Below the pieces are notes generated by a model. It worked only from the letters and a program-made list of their open reading frames with translations. It made no database searches and had not been told where the DNA came from. This document shows positions 1-7,725 of a stretch of DNA of 16,499 nucleotides, piece by piece. This stretch comes from JBLHKS01 sp047620505 (lineage in GTDB: Bacteria > Verrucomicrobiota > Verrucomicrobiia > Verrucomicrobiales > DEV007): NCBI GenBank assembly GCA_047620505.1, contig JBLHKS010000156.1, forward strand, positions 1 to 16,499. Reading direction: 5' to 3'. The translations under genes and the position numbers were made by a program. The first letter of the stretch is position 1; the number at the start of each line of letters is the position of its first letter.

Positions 1-1896
1 AGATCGACTGATTCCACTTTCCACGGACTTTCCAATCCCAGTAACAAAGCATAGTGATGGGCGAGGCTTTTCATTCATACACTCTACTACGATGCTTTCA
101 GCTGCCACGATATTTCCTGAAGAGCCGTTTTCTGAAGTCCCGGGATACATATCAAGAGTTTGACTGGAAGAGATTTCCATCAGGCCACCAGTGGTAACCC
201 ACCATGGTTTTGAACTGAAGATCATGACCCCGAACCGGTCGTTCTCATCAATGTTACTTCCACTGAGGGCTGTAGACATTTCAGATTTCAAGACTTCCAG
301 CCGAGTTTGGGTGGTCCCGAAGAACTGCTGATCCATCGACCCGGAGAAATCGAGAATAAAGAGCGTACTCTGCGCCACTCCTAGACCGAAAAAGTCAACT
401 GAAGTGGTAATGCTGTTCATCGAGCTATCATTCCAGACATCGGGATTGATGCCCACCGCGTAGGAATGCAGGGTGAATCCGTTCGGATATACAGCGTAAG
501 TTGCCGCGATCGGGCCGATGTAAATCAGGAAAGTTGAATGTTCTGGAGCAGCCGCGTCTTTTTCAGTGATCGCGTAGCGAATTTGTGAGACTCCCGCAGG
601 GGTATCGGGGTGGTTTTCGGCCGTCACGTGGATGGTGCTCACGTTTTCGTCAAATTCACTCGCGGTTGCGTAGAGTCGGGGGGAACTGAGATCGACTTTG
701 TAGCCGTTGTAGGTCCCGGTACGGGTGCTGCTGCTTTCCCACTCTTCGTCAGGCGGCTCCACAAAGGCGGCAACCGTGGTCCCGGCATCAACGGGAAAAG
801 GTTCGGTGTAGCGCTCGAAATCCCCTCCATTGAGCGAGTACATTACCCAAGTTGAAGGATCGTTGTAATTTCGAATCGTGACCGTTTTTGGAAAATCCGT
901 CATCGGAAACTCGTTGCCGTACCAAGGGGAAAAAGAAGGCGATCTGAGCATGGTTGTGTAGTAGGCGTAGGTCGATGAACTTCGCTCGTAGAGTTCTGGA
1001 TCGGCATCGGCGTAAGCCCGGACAGTTGTCCTCGCCTCGGCTGTGAAAGGCCCGAGGTAGCGCGTGTAGGTGCTATTGTTGACCGACACCATAATCCAAC
1101 TTTCTTCGATGTTCGGATTTTCGATCGTCACGGTTAATGGAAAGTCGGAAGCCGGGTAGGTCCCTCCTCTCGGCGTGATTCTGGGTGGCGAGAGCCGTTC
1201 AATAACCTCCCCAATGTCACCGGTGTTTCCACCGTCGTCGCCATCGTCGTCTCCGCCATCGTCGGTTCCTCCCGTCGTTGCTCCCACCGGTATGAGAGTT
1301 GGAAACGGCAGGGTGGTTTCGGTTGAAGAATCGTCATACGCCCAGATCCAGCCACTTTCATCGTTCACGTTAATTGCGGAAGTTCGACGCCCTTCGTCAA
1401 TCCCGTAGTCGAGCGCGGCCAGCTCAAGATTGAGGTAGAATTCTCGAACTCCATCTCCGCCTCGCTGAATGCTGAATCGGTTACCAGCCGGATCCCAGAT
1501 CGCGCGTGGCGTCAAAGAGGCGGCCTCCGCGGTTGTTTGCATTCTGACGGCTAATCTCTTGTCGATCATTTCGGCCTTTAAACCCGAGAAGGTGTCGGCC
1601 GAAAATTGGTTCCTCCTGGTCTTGAGCTTATCGATCACCTTCTGCTCGATCGGATCGCCATAGACTCCGAAGCTCAGGGCGTCTGTCAGAATGCCCCCGT
1701 TCGCGAGGTAGACGTTGATGGCATGATTGACAGTCGCCACGTCTGACTCAAGTTTGGTCAGTTGGGCCGCCTCCCGAATTCGACTTGCGCGCGGAAACGC
1801 GATTGAAGCAATGATCCCGAGGATCGCAACCACGGCGAGAAGTTGGGCCATGGAGAGACCGTTCCTGTTGGATCGAAAAGTGACGGACGTTTTCAT
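1..1896 (-). CDS. Prepilin-like N-terminus, chitobiase-C-like repeats and VWA domain protein (partial, C-terminus beyond left edge)
   Basis: The reading frame is open without a stop from the ATG at 1896 to the window edge (632 codons), so the gene is incomplete. Residues 1-13 form a basic leader ending in Gly13. A hydrophobic helix at 14-35 (LSMAQLLAVVAILGIIASIA) follows, as in type IV pilins and type II secretion pseudopilins, but position +5 is Gln18 instead of the usual Glu. A Gly/Asp-rich linker lies at about 209-227. Two repeats of about 80 residues (232-312 and 319-398) resemble chitobiase/beta-hexosaminidase C-terminal-like domains, and a more divergent third is at 402-490. A VWA domain begins near 509 with the MIDAS motif D516-F-S518-G-S520. 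I infer a pilus-associated or surface-anchored metal-dependent adhesin. The start is chosen because it supplies the charged leader; no good ribosome binding site lies close upstream. Family assignment is good, the function is inferred. Confidence 0.85.
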   Translation of the reverse strand, partial: MKTSVTFRSNRNGLSMAQLLAVVAILGIIASIAFPRASRIREAAQLTKLESDVATVNHAINVYLANGGILTDALSFGVYGDPIEQKVIDKLKTRRNQFSADTFSGLKAEMIDKRLAVRMQTTAEAASLTPRAIWDPAGNRFSIQRGGDGVREFYLNLELAALDYGIDEGRRTSAINVNDESGWIWAYDDSSTETTLPFPTLIPVGATTGGTDDGGDDDGDDGGNTGDIGEVIERLSPPRITPRGGTYPASDFPLTVTIENPNIEESWIMVSVNNSTYTRYLGPFTAEARTTVRAYADADPELYERSSSTYAYYTTMLRSPSFSPWYGNEFPMTDFPKTVTIRNYNDPSTWVMYSLNGGDFERYTEPFPVDAGTTVAAFVEPPDEEWESSSTRTGTYNGYKVDLSSPRLYATASEFDENVSTIHVTAENHPDTPAGVSQIRYAITEKDAAAPEHSTFLIYIGPIAATYAVYPNGFTLHSYAVGINPDVWNDSSMNSITTSVDFFGLGVAQSTLFILDFSGSMDQQFFGTTQTRLEVLKSEMSTALSGSNIDENDRFGVMIFSSKPWWVTTGGLMEISSSQTLDMYPGTSENGSSGNIVAAESIVVECMNEKPRPSLCFVTGIGKSVESGISRS

Positions 1897-1944
1897 CAGA
1901 TTTGAAGTTGCGTTGCTGCCTTCTCCGCATTGCGGGGGCAAACA

Positions 1945-1972
1945 AAGATAGCACAAGATCGAGTTATGAAAA
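1945..1972 (-). promoter_or_regulatory. Putative sigma70-type promoter for the prepilin-VWA gene
   Basis: On the minus strand TTTTCA (1967-1972) and TATCTT (1945-1950) are separated by 16 bases. This is a reasonable -35/-10 pair about 50 bases upstream of the ATG at 1896. The region is AT-rich compared with its surroundings. The prediction is by eye only. The rest of the 250-base divergent gap (1897-2146) shows no other site I can support, although an AT-rich block at 1971-2012 may drive the peptidase gene. Confidence 0.35.
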
Positions 1973-2135
1973 CTTTTGTTTTTATTGAAATTATTAAATC
2001 TATTTTATATCAAACACCTGATCGCCTCTCAATTTGAGCTGTATCCGAGATTTGAGTTTTTCCGGGTAGGAGCTCGGCGACGCGGTGATCCTCGGTTTTC
2101 GGGATGTTGCCCGCCAAACGCAAGCAGAGCCACTC

Positions 2136-2140
2136 GGAGG
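2136..2140 (+). promoter_or_regulatory. Ribosome binding site GGAGG that fixes the start of the S9 peptidase
   Basis: GGAGG is followed by 6 bases and then the ATG at 2147. This perfect Shine-Dalgarno sequence favours 2147 over the in-frame TTG at 1976 and over the later ATG at 2183. It also puts a proper signal peptide at the N-terminus. Confidence 0.8.
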
Positions 2141-2146
2141 ATTAGC

Positions 2147-4228
2147 ATGGACTCCAATCGAGAATCCCGTAATCTCGTCAGAATGAGTTCTTTTCGAATC
2201 GCTTTCGTAGCAAGTCTTGCCTTTTTCATAAGCGACGTATCGGCTGAGGAAGATCAACGGCGTTTCCAACTCAGCGATGTCTTCGACCTTGAGTTTGCTT
2301 CGGACCCGAGAATCTCGCCTGACGGCAAGCAGGTCGTCTACGTTCGCAATTCGAAGGACAAAATGACGGACCGAAATCGGTCAAGTCTCTGGATCGCGGC
2401 GTTCGACATGTCTTCCCACAGGCCGATCACCGACGGTCATGAGAACGCATCCTCTCCGCGCTGGTCGCCGGACGGGAGCCGGTTGCTCTACGTTTCCAAA
2501 AAAGAGGGAGCGGACTCGGCCCAGATCTACGTCCGATGGCTGGACACGGGACAAACGGCCCGCTTGACCACCTTGGAAAAGGCACCAGCGGAAATCGCCT
2601 GGTCGCCGGAGAGCCAATCGCTCGCCTTCACGATGTTCGTTCCCAAGAAGCCTGAACCCTTTGTCGAGCTTCCAGGAAAGCCAAAGAACGCCGAATGGGC
2701 TGAACCCGCGAAAGCGATCGATCAGATGATTTACCGGTCTGATGGTCAGGGCTATCTTGAACATGGATACCGGCATCTTTTTGTAGTTCCCGCCGACGGA
2801 GGCACGCCTCGTCAAATAACCGAGGGAGACTTCAACGTTAGCAGCGCGCCAGTCTGGTCGCCGGACGGAAAATCGCTGATCTTTTCCTCTAACCGGCATG
2901 ATGATTGGGAATACGATCCGCTGAACTCCGAGGTCTACGAAGTCTCGTTAGCAGATCGGAAAATCATTGCTCTAACCGACCGGCAGGGACCCGATGCGAA
3001 TCCCGTGATCTCGCCGGACGGCAAGACGATTGCCTACATTGGGTTCGACGATCGATGGCAAGGTTATCAGGTAAAAAAACTCTACGTGATGAAGCGCGAT
3101 GGCTCTGATTCTACTGTCTTAACAAAAGAGCTGGATCGTGATGTCATGAGCGCTGTCTGGAGTAATCAGAGCGACGGGCTGTTTTTCAAATACGACGATA
3201 CTGGAACCACCCACATAGGATTCGTCTCGCTGGATGGGAAGGTCGAAACACTCGCTTCAGACGTCGGAGGAGAAACGTTAGGCCGCCCGTATGCATCCGG
3301 AAGTTTTTCGGCAGGTCAGGCCGGTCGGTTTGCATTTACTTGGACAAATCCAGGCCGCCCGGCGGATCTTTGTGTTGGTCAGCGTGGGGGCGGTGGAATC
3401 CGCCAGCTTACGAAACTCAATGAAGATCTGTTTATCGATAAAGAACTCGGTGAGGTTGAGGAGATTCGCTTCAAATCGTCTCACGACGATCGCGAAATCC
3501 AAGCTTGGGTCGCCAAGCCACCGGATTTTCAAGAGGATAAAAAATATCCGATGATCCTCGAGATTCACGGCGGACCATTTGCAAATTACGGGCCTCGTTT
3601 TTCAGCCGAGGTCCAATTATACGCGGCCGCTGGATATGTCGTGCTTTACGTCAATCCGCGAGGCAGCACCAGCTACGGCGAGGAATTCGGTAACCTGATT
3701 CACCACGACTATCCGGGCAACGACTACGACGATCTGATATCTGGAGTCGATGCTTTGCTTAAAGAAGGTTATGTCGATGAAGAAAACCTCTTCGTCACGG
3801 GTGGCAGCGGAGGCGGAGTTCTCACGGCTTGGATTGTTGGCAAGACGAATCGGTTTCGCGCCGCCGTGAGCGCGAAACCTGTGATCAATTGGTATAGCTT
3901 TTCGCTTACTTCAGACTTTTACAATTTCTTCTATAAATACTGGTTTCCCGGTTTTCCCTGGGATCATCCGGAACACTATCTTGCGCGTTCGCCTCTCTCG
4001 TTAGTAGGAAACGTGGAGACTCCGACGATGCTCTTGACCGGAGAGGTCGACTACCGGACCCCGATTTCCGAATCGGAGCAATTTTACCAAGCTCTGAAGC
4101 TCCGAAAAATCGACACGATGCTGGTTCGTTTTCCGGGTGCCTCCCATGGAATTGCGAATCGCCCCAGCCAGCTCATGTCGAAAGTTGCCCACGTCCTGAA
4201 GTGGTTCGAACGATATCGGAAAGAGTGA
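2147..4228 (+). CDS. Secreted S9 family (prolyl oligopeptidase-like) serine peptidase
   Basis: A 693-residue protein. The N-terminus has a basic stretch, a hydrophobic core (about 16-30) and a probable signal peptidase site after VSA (residue 33), so it should act in the periplasm or outside the cell. Residues of about 40-390 contain repeated SPDGK/WSPDG motifs (for example PRWSPDGS and PVWSPDGK), the hallmark of the PD40/WD40-like beta-propeller that gates substrate entry. The C-terminal alpha/beta-hydrolase domain (about 440-690) carries the triad Ser554 (in GGSGGG), Asp635 (in GEVDYR) and His667 (in GASHG), with the HGGP oxyanion-type motif near 479. Length and order fit S9 acylaminoacyl-peptidase/dipeptidyl-peptidase-like enzymes that cleave short peptides. 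The exact specificity cannot be read from the sequence. The gene ends only 3 bases from the stop of the convergent gene. Confidence 0.93.
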   Translation: MDSNRESRNLVRMSSFRIAFVASLAFFISDVSAEEDQRRFQLSDVFDLEFASDPRISPDGKQVVYVRNSKDKMTDRNRSSLWIAAFDMSSHRPITDGHENASSPRWSPDGSRLLYVSKKEGADSAQIYVRWLDTGQTARLTTLEKAPAEIAWSPESQSLAFTMFVPKKPEPFVELPGKPKNAEWAEPAKAIDQMIYRSDGQGYLEHGYRHLFVVPADGGTPRQITEGDFNVSSAPVWSPDGKSLIFSSNRHDDWEYDPLNSEVYEVSLADRKIIALTDRQGPDANPVISPDGKTIAYIGFDDRWQGYQVKKLYVMKRDGSDSTVLTKELDRDVMSAVWSNQSDGLFFKYDDTGTTHIGFVSLDGKVETLASDVGGETLGRPYASGSFSAGQAGRFAFTWTNPGRPADLCVGQRGGGGIRQLTKLNEDLFIDKELGEVEEIRFKSSHDDREIQAWVAKPPDFQEDKKYPMILEIHGGPFANYGPRFSAEVQLYAAAGYVVLYVNPRGSTSYGEEFGNLIHHDYPGNDYDDLISGVDALLKEGYVDEENLFVTGGSGGGVLTAWIVGKTNRFRAAVSAKPVINWYSFSLTSDFYNFFYKYWFPGFPWDHPEHYLARSPLSLVGNVETPTMLLTGEVDYRTPISESEQFYQALKLRKIDTMLVRFPGASHGIANRPSQLMSKVAHVLKWFERYRKE

Positions 4229-4231
4229 ACT

Positions 4232-6301
4232 TCAGGCTGCGATCGGCTCGGCCTTTGCCGGACGATTTGCGAGCCAGGTTTCTAAGACCAAAAAGCCGAG
4301 CACGGCGAGGACGATCCACTTCCAGAGTTTTTGTCGATCTTCAAGTTCGGTGCCCTCGAGGCGAGCTCGATCCTCCGGCGAAAGCTCAGCGTCAGCGATC
4401 GACCCATCACGGGCCAGCGTAATCCCGAACTCGGTGAACGACTCGGGAAGGACGGGATCGAGCCTGCTTTCGGCAAATGGCGTGTTCACCGCGTGGGTCA
4501 GCTGCTCGCCTTCGTATTCGACGTTGTAGACGCCAGGCAGAGTCGATCGCGTCGGCCCGGTTGTTATGGTTTTGTCAGGGTGCGTCACGACGGCGTCGTC
4601 ATGAAAAACCGGGATGGGATCGCCGACGTAAAATTGCCGTTTGGCGTCGCTTTCGAAACCGGCGACGCGAAGGATCGAGTAGATCAGCGGGACGAATTTG
4701 GTGGAAAGCGCGATCTGGCTTTCGTTAGGCGTCCAGTTCGAGGTGAAGACGAAAACGCGGCCTTTGCCGACCCGCAATTCGAGCAGTGCCGGATCGCCGG
4801 AGTCGTAGCTGGCGAGGACGCGAATGTTTTCGGATTCGGGCTCTGTCAGGGTGAGTTTCCGGTATTTCCAGAAATGGATTTTGGTGAAATCGCGTAGGCC
4901 CGGTGCGGCGAACGGTCGGAGAATCGGGTGCTCGTAGTCGATCTGTTCGAGCATCGCATAGTCGGCGACCTCAGCTTCTGTGGTCTCGATCCCGGCCTGG
5001 CTGAGGAACGCTGGCGCCTCGCGTGAACTCCAGAGAGGGAGGAACGCGACGCCGCCTGCCTGAAGGTACTGCTCCATGAAAACTTCGGTTTCCTTGGGAA
5101 GTTTGGCGGCGAGGACGACGACGTCAGTCGCTAAAAGTTCGTCTCGCGCCACAGCAGCTGCTGGACGAGCCTGGATCATCGGCTCAAGCGTTTCGGTTGG
5201 GCTCAGTGCTCGCCAGAGGTAGTAGAGCGGCGAGCGGGTGTCGTTAGCGTCGGTCGATTCGCCGACGAACATCAGCGAAACTGGTCGCGCTTGAAGCGGG
5301 GCGACGAAGACGCGGTTGTCGAAGAGTTCCGTGTCGCCTGACAACTCCAGAAAATCACCGCCGCTTTCCGGCCTTGGCGGAGCCGAGACAACGCGAGTTG
5401 CTCCCGGCGGAAGCAGGATATCGATCGCGTTTGCGGAGTCGCCATCCCAACCAAGTGTGAAATTTTCCTTTGTGGCGTCGGCGGCGTTGGTGACTCGCAC
5501 ACGCAAGGCCCGAGCCTGACCGAGAAGCTCAGCGGCGTCGATTTCGTCGTCGTCCTCGGTCTCGATTCGGGCCACTAGATGGACAGCTGCGTTTCCGTTC
5601 TTTTTCGGCGCAATCGAAAGCATTCGCAGTTCGATATCCTCAGGCCAGGCGAAGTTTTCCAGCCCGGAGCGATCGCCGCCTTCTTGAAAGTCGCTAACGA
5701 CGATAATCTGCTTGTTGCCGGGCGCGCCTTTCGTTTCGTCCTCGATTAAGCCGACCGCTTCGACCAGGGCCGAGTCGAGCGATGTCGATGACCAGCCCGG
5801 AGCGAGGTCGCTGATCAGGCTCTCGGCGGTGGGGCGGCGTTGCGGAAAAGGGAGATCCTTCCAAGCTTCGAAACTCAGCAGCTGCTGGCTCTCCGAGTCG
5901 AAGGCGAGAATCGCAAACCGGTCATCGGGTTTTGCTTCGGTCAGGATTTTGTCGACGTGCTCGTTCGCCGTTTTCCAGAGGCCATCCCGCTGCATCGAGG
6001 CGCTGGTGTCGAGGAGGAGGACGCGCGTTACGCCGGGGGCAAGCTCGATTACTGCGTTCTGATCACGCAGGTAAGGCCGGGCGAAAAGCAGCGTGAGCAG
6101 AAGCAGCGCGAGGCAGCGCAGAAGGAGGAGGAACCAGTTTTCGAGTTTGTTGCGACGTTTGCGCTGAGGTGTCTGCGGGTCGAGAAACATCAGCGAGCTG
6201 AAAACGACGCGGTCCTTTGGCGGGCGACGGCGGAGGTGCAGAGCGATCGGAATTGCAATCGCGAGCGCACCAAGGAAGTAGAGTGGAAAAAGGGTTCCCA
6301 T
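4232..6301 (-). CDS. BatA-type membrane protein with VWA domain
   Basis: A 689-residue protein. The N-terminus (2-25 and 56-77) has two hydrophobic helices separated by the basic segment LHLRRRPPKD and a conserved F-L-DPQ-PQ region, typical of the aerotolerance-regulator N-terminal (BatA) domain. A VWA domain starts at about 92 with the MIDAS motif D98-T-S100-A-S102, a later Thr173 and VVSDF (201-205). The central part resembles glutamine-amidotransferase-like folds seen in such proteins. A third hydrophobic helix lies at about 661-678. The start at 6301 is 5 bases after the stop of the PIN-domain gene, so coupled translation is likely; a longer in-frame version from 6451 would overlap that gene and lacks sense as a leader. 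Related genes usually sit beside MoxR ATPase and DUF58 genes, which are absent here. The role is unknown; envelope function is inferred from the membrane anchors. Confidence 0.88.
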   Translation of the reverse strand: MGTLFPLYFLGALAIAIPIALHLRRRPPKDRVVFSSLMFLDPQTPQRKRRNKLENWFLLLLRCLALLLLTLLFARPYLRDQNAVIELAPGVTRVLLLDTSASMQRDGLWKTANEHVDKILTEAKPDDRFAILAFDSESQQLLSFEAWKDLPFPQRRPTAESLISDLAPGWSSTSLDSALVEAVGLIEDETKGAPGNKQIIVVSDFQEGGDRSGLENFAWPEDIELRMLSIAPKKNGNAAVHLVARIETEDDDEIDAAELLGQARALRVRVTNAADATKENFTLGWDGDSANAIDILLPPGATRVVSAPPRPESGGDFLELSGDTELFDNRVFVAPLQARPVSLMFVGESTDANDTRSPLYYLWRALSPTETLEPMIQARPAAAVARDELLATDVVVLAAKLPKETEVFMEQYLQAGGVAFLPLWSSREAPAFLSQAGIETTEAEVADYAMLEQIDYEHPILRPFAAPGLRDFTKIHFWKYRKLTLTEPESENIRVLASYDSGDPALLELRVGKGRVFVFTSNWTPNESQIALSTKFVPLIYSILRVAGFESDAKRQFYVGDPIPVFHDDAVVTHPDKTITTGPTRSTLPGVYNVEYEGEQLTHAVNTPFAESRLDPVLPESFTEFGITLARDGSIADAELSPEDRARLEGTELEDRQKLWKWIVLAVLGFLVLETWLANRPAKAEPIAA
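5152..5164. repeat. CAGCAGCTGCTGG palindromic repeat, in-gene copy
   Basis: An exact copy of the 12-base palindrome plus one G, inside the BatA/VWA gene, where the minus-strand frame reads Pro-Ala-Ala-Ala. It belongs to the family also found at 5876, 8651, 9887, 10938, 13087 and 15459. Confidence 0.6.
5876..5888. repeat. CAGCAGCTGCTGG palindromic repeat, in-gene copy
   Basis: An exact copy inside the BatA/VWA gene, read here as Ser-Gln-Gln-Leu-Leu on the minus strand. That is a different reading frame from the copy at 5152. Confidence 0.6.
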
Positions 6302-6306
6302 AAGAG

Positions 6307-6708
6307 TCAGGGGTGGAACAAACGGATGTCGACGTGCTCGGCATACAGGTCGAAATCCAAGTCCGATGTGTAAATCAGCATTCCGCGACGAAAAGCCGCG
6401 GCGCAAATCAGAAAGTCCGTGCCTGAGCCTTGGATTCCGTGCGAGCGGCACTCATTGGAAATCTTCGCAGCGGTTTCAAAGTCGGCCGTTTTCAAGTCAA
6501 GATCTGGAAAAGCGCGGAGGCGCTGTCTCAGGCGTTGAAATTGCCGTGCGTGCCGAATTCCACTCAGAACTTCCTGACGCACGGCTCCAATAATTTGAGC
6601 CCGGCTTTCTAACACCAGTTCGCGCAGGACGCGAGTTTCCCGCTTGATTTCAGCGGTCGACCTTCGAAAGGCCTTAGACCAGATTGGGGAATCGACGACT
6701 ACATTCAC
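6307..6708 (-). CDS. PIN-domain ribonuclease, VapC-like toxin
   Basis: A 133-residue protein with the four acidic residues expected of a PIN-domain Mg-dependent ribonuclease: Asp6 (VVVDSP), Glu46 (RQEVLSGI), Asp98 (GTDFLICA) and Asp116 (TSDLDF). Length and layout match VapC toxins, which cleave tRNA or rRNA when freed from their antitoxin. The start codon is GTG at 6708. It overlaps the stop of the preceding small gene by 4 bases (GTGA), the usual arrangement of a toxin-antitoxin pair. The gene is followed after 5 bases by the BatA/VWA gene, so the pair may be cotranscribed with non-toxin genes. Position 7-8 reads Ser-Pro where many homologues have Thr-Ser. Confidence 0.88.
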   Translation of the reverse strand: MNVVVDSPIWSKAFRRSTAEIKRETRVLRELVLESRAQIIGAVRQEVLSGIRHARQFQRLRQRLRAFPDLDLKTADFETAAKISNECRSHGIQGSGTDFLICAAAFRRGMLIYTSDLDFDLYAEHVDIRLFHP

Positions 6709-6869
6709 GACCGACGCCGTTCTTCTTTGTAGTCATAATTCTCATCGTAATCGATTGTCCCGAAGAGCTCGAGAATGTCCGGTTGTTCGAACTTTTTTTC
6801 GTCCTCGGGCTCTTCCTCAATCGCGACGGAAGGAGGCTGACCGTCGGCGTGCTCTGCGGTTTCAGGCAT
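6705..6869 (-). CDS. Small VapB-like antitoxin candidate
   Basis: A small acidic protein just upstream of, and overlapping by 4 bases, the PIN-domain toxin gene. The C-terminus (LFGTIDYDENYDYKEERRR) resembles the toxin-neutralising tail of some VapB-type antitoxins. From the ATG at 6869 it has 54 residues. An in-frame TTG at 6917 would give 70 residues and overlap the end of the PPK2 gene by 8 bases. Neither start has a clear ribosome binding site. No ribbon-helix-helix, AbrB or other DNA-binding motif is visible in either version, so it may have lost autoregulation or been shortened. The call depends mainly on position and the C-terminal tail. Confidence 0.65.
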   Translation of the reverse strand: MPETAEHADGQPPSVAIEEEPEDEKKFEQPDILELFGTIDYDENYDYKEERRRS

Positions 6870-6909
6870 CAAGAAGGCTCGCACACAAAAGAGGGCAATC
6901 AACTTCCTC

Positions 6910-7725
6910 TCACTCAATCACCGCGAAGTCTTTCGGATCATAATCAAGCTCGGGGAGCTTCATATCGAGCCCTTCCATGAGCTTCGTGACGGCGTCGGCA
7001 ATCACGAGATTTCGATGCCATTTTCGATTGGCAGGGACGACCATCCAAGGGGCAAATTTTGTGTTCGTCCGATTGATCACCTCTTCGTAAGTTTCCATGA
7101 ACTCGTCCCATCGAGCACGGTCATCCAAGTCGGCTTGATTGAATTTCCAGTTCTTTTCAGGTTCGTCGATTCGGGACTGGAACCGCTCCCGCTGTTCCTC
7201 TTTTGAGATGTGGAGATAGATTTTGAGAATCGTAACACCCTCGTCCGTCAGCATCTTTTCGAAGTTGACGATGTGCTCGAAACGGCGTTCCCAGACTTCC
7301 TTCGGCGCGAGATTTTTCACTCCAACGGCAATGATGTCTTCGTAGTGGCTGCGATTGAAAACGACGATCTCGCCACGGCGCGGAACCTTCTGATGAACGC
7401 GCCAGAGGTAGTCGTAACTGCGCTCGAGGGTGCTTGGCGCTTTGAAGCTGACCATGCGAAAGTTCATCGGATCGAGCGGCTGAAAAACGTTTCGAACCGT
7501 CCCGTCTTTGCCGCCGGCGTCCATCGTCTGTATTACGATAAGGATCTTGTGCTTGCCCTCTCGATAGAGCATGCGGTGGAGCTCGTTCAGTTTGTAAGTT
7601 AGCTCGGGAAGCAGTGCTTTGCCTTCCTTCTTCTTCAAAGGAAAAAGTTCTCGGTCGTCAGGATCGACGTCGGCGAGTTTAAACGGTTTGTCGGGATCGA
7701 CGAGGTATGGACTGATGGATTTCAT
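6910..7725 (-). CDS. ppk2: Polyphosphate kinase 2 (PPK2) family protein
   Basis: A 271-residue cytoplasmic protein. It has the PPK2 Walker A-like motif MDAGGKDGT (68-76, Lys73) and the Walker B-like FNRSHYED (123-130). The N-terminal PDKPFKLADVDPDD region is typical of the polyphosphate:nucleotide phosphotransferase branch. These enzymes move phosphate between polyphosphate and nucleoside mono- or diphosphates; whether this one prefers AMP, ADP or GDP cannot be told from sequence alone. The start is the ATG at 7725, which overlaps the stop of the isochorismatase-like gene as ATGA, so translation is probably coupled. The frame is open further upstream to 8124, but that part lies wholly inside the neighbouring gene and is a shadow. 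Confidence 0.93.
   Translation of the reverse strand: MKSISPYLVDPDKPFKLADVDPDDRELFPLKKKEGKALLPELTYKLNELHRMLYREGKHKILIVIQTMDAGGKDGTVRNVFQPLDPMNFRMVSFKAPSTLERSYDYLWRVHQKVPRRGEIVVFNRSHYEDIIAVGVKNLAPKEVWERRFEHIVNFEKMLTDEGVTILKIYLHISKEEQRERFQSRIDEPEKNWKFNQADLDDRARWDEFMETYEEVINRTNTKFAPWMVVPANRKWHRNLVIADAVTKLMEGLDMKLPELDYDPKDFAVIE

Noticed and set aside
1985..2013. Promoter for the S9 peptidase (TTGAAA plus TATA-like sequence)
   Set aside because: The AT-rich block is suggestive, but the TTATAT hexamer is only 14 bases from TTGAAA, too short for a normal sigma70 promoter.
1976..2146. Upstream TTG start for the S9 peptidase
   Set aside because: The ATG at 2147 has a perfect GGAGG at good spacing and yields a signal peptide; the upstream segment is an AT-rich leader region.
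6302..6451. 50-codon N-terminal extension of the BatA/VWA protein
   Set aside because: It overlaps the PIN-domain gene and would place an arginine-rich tail before the normal membrane-helix start MGTLFPLYFLG.
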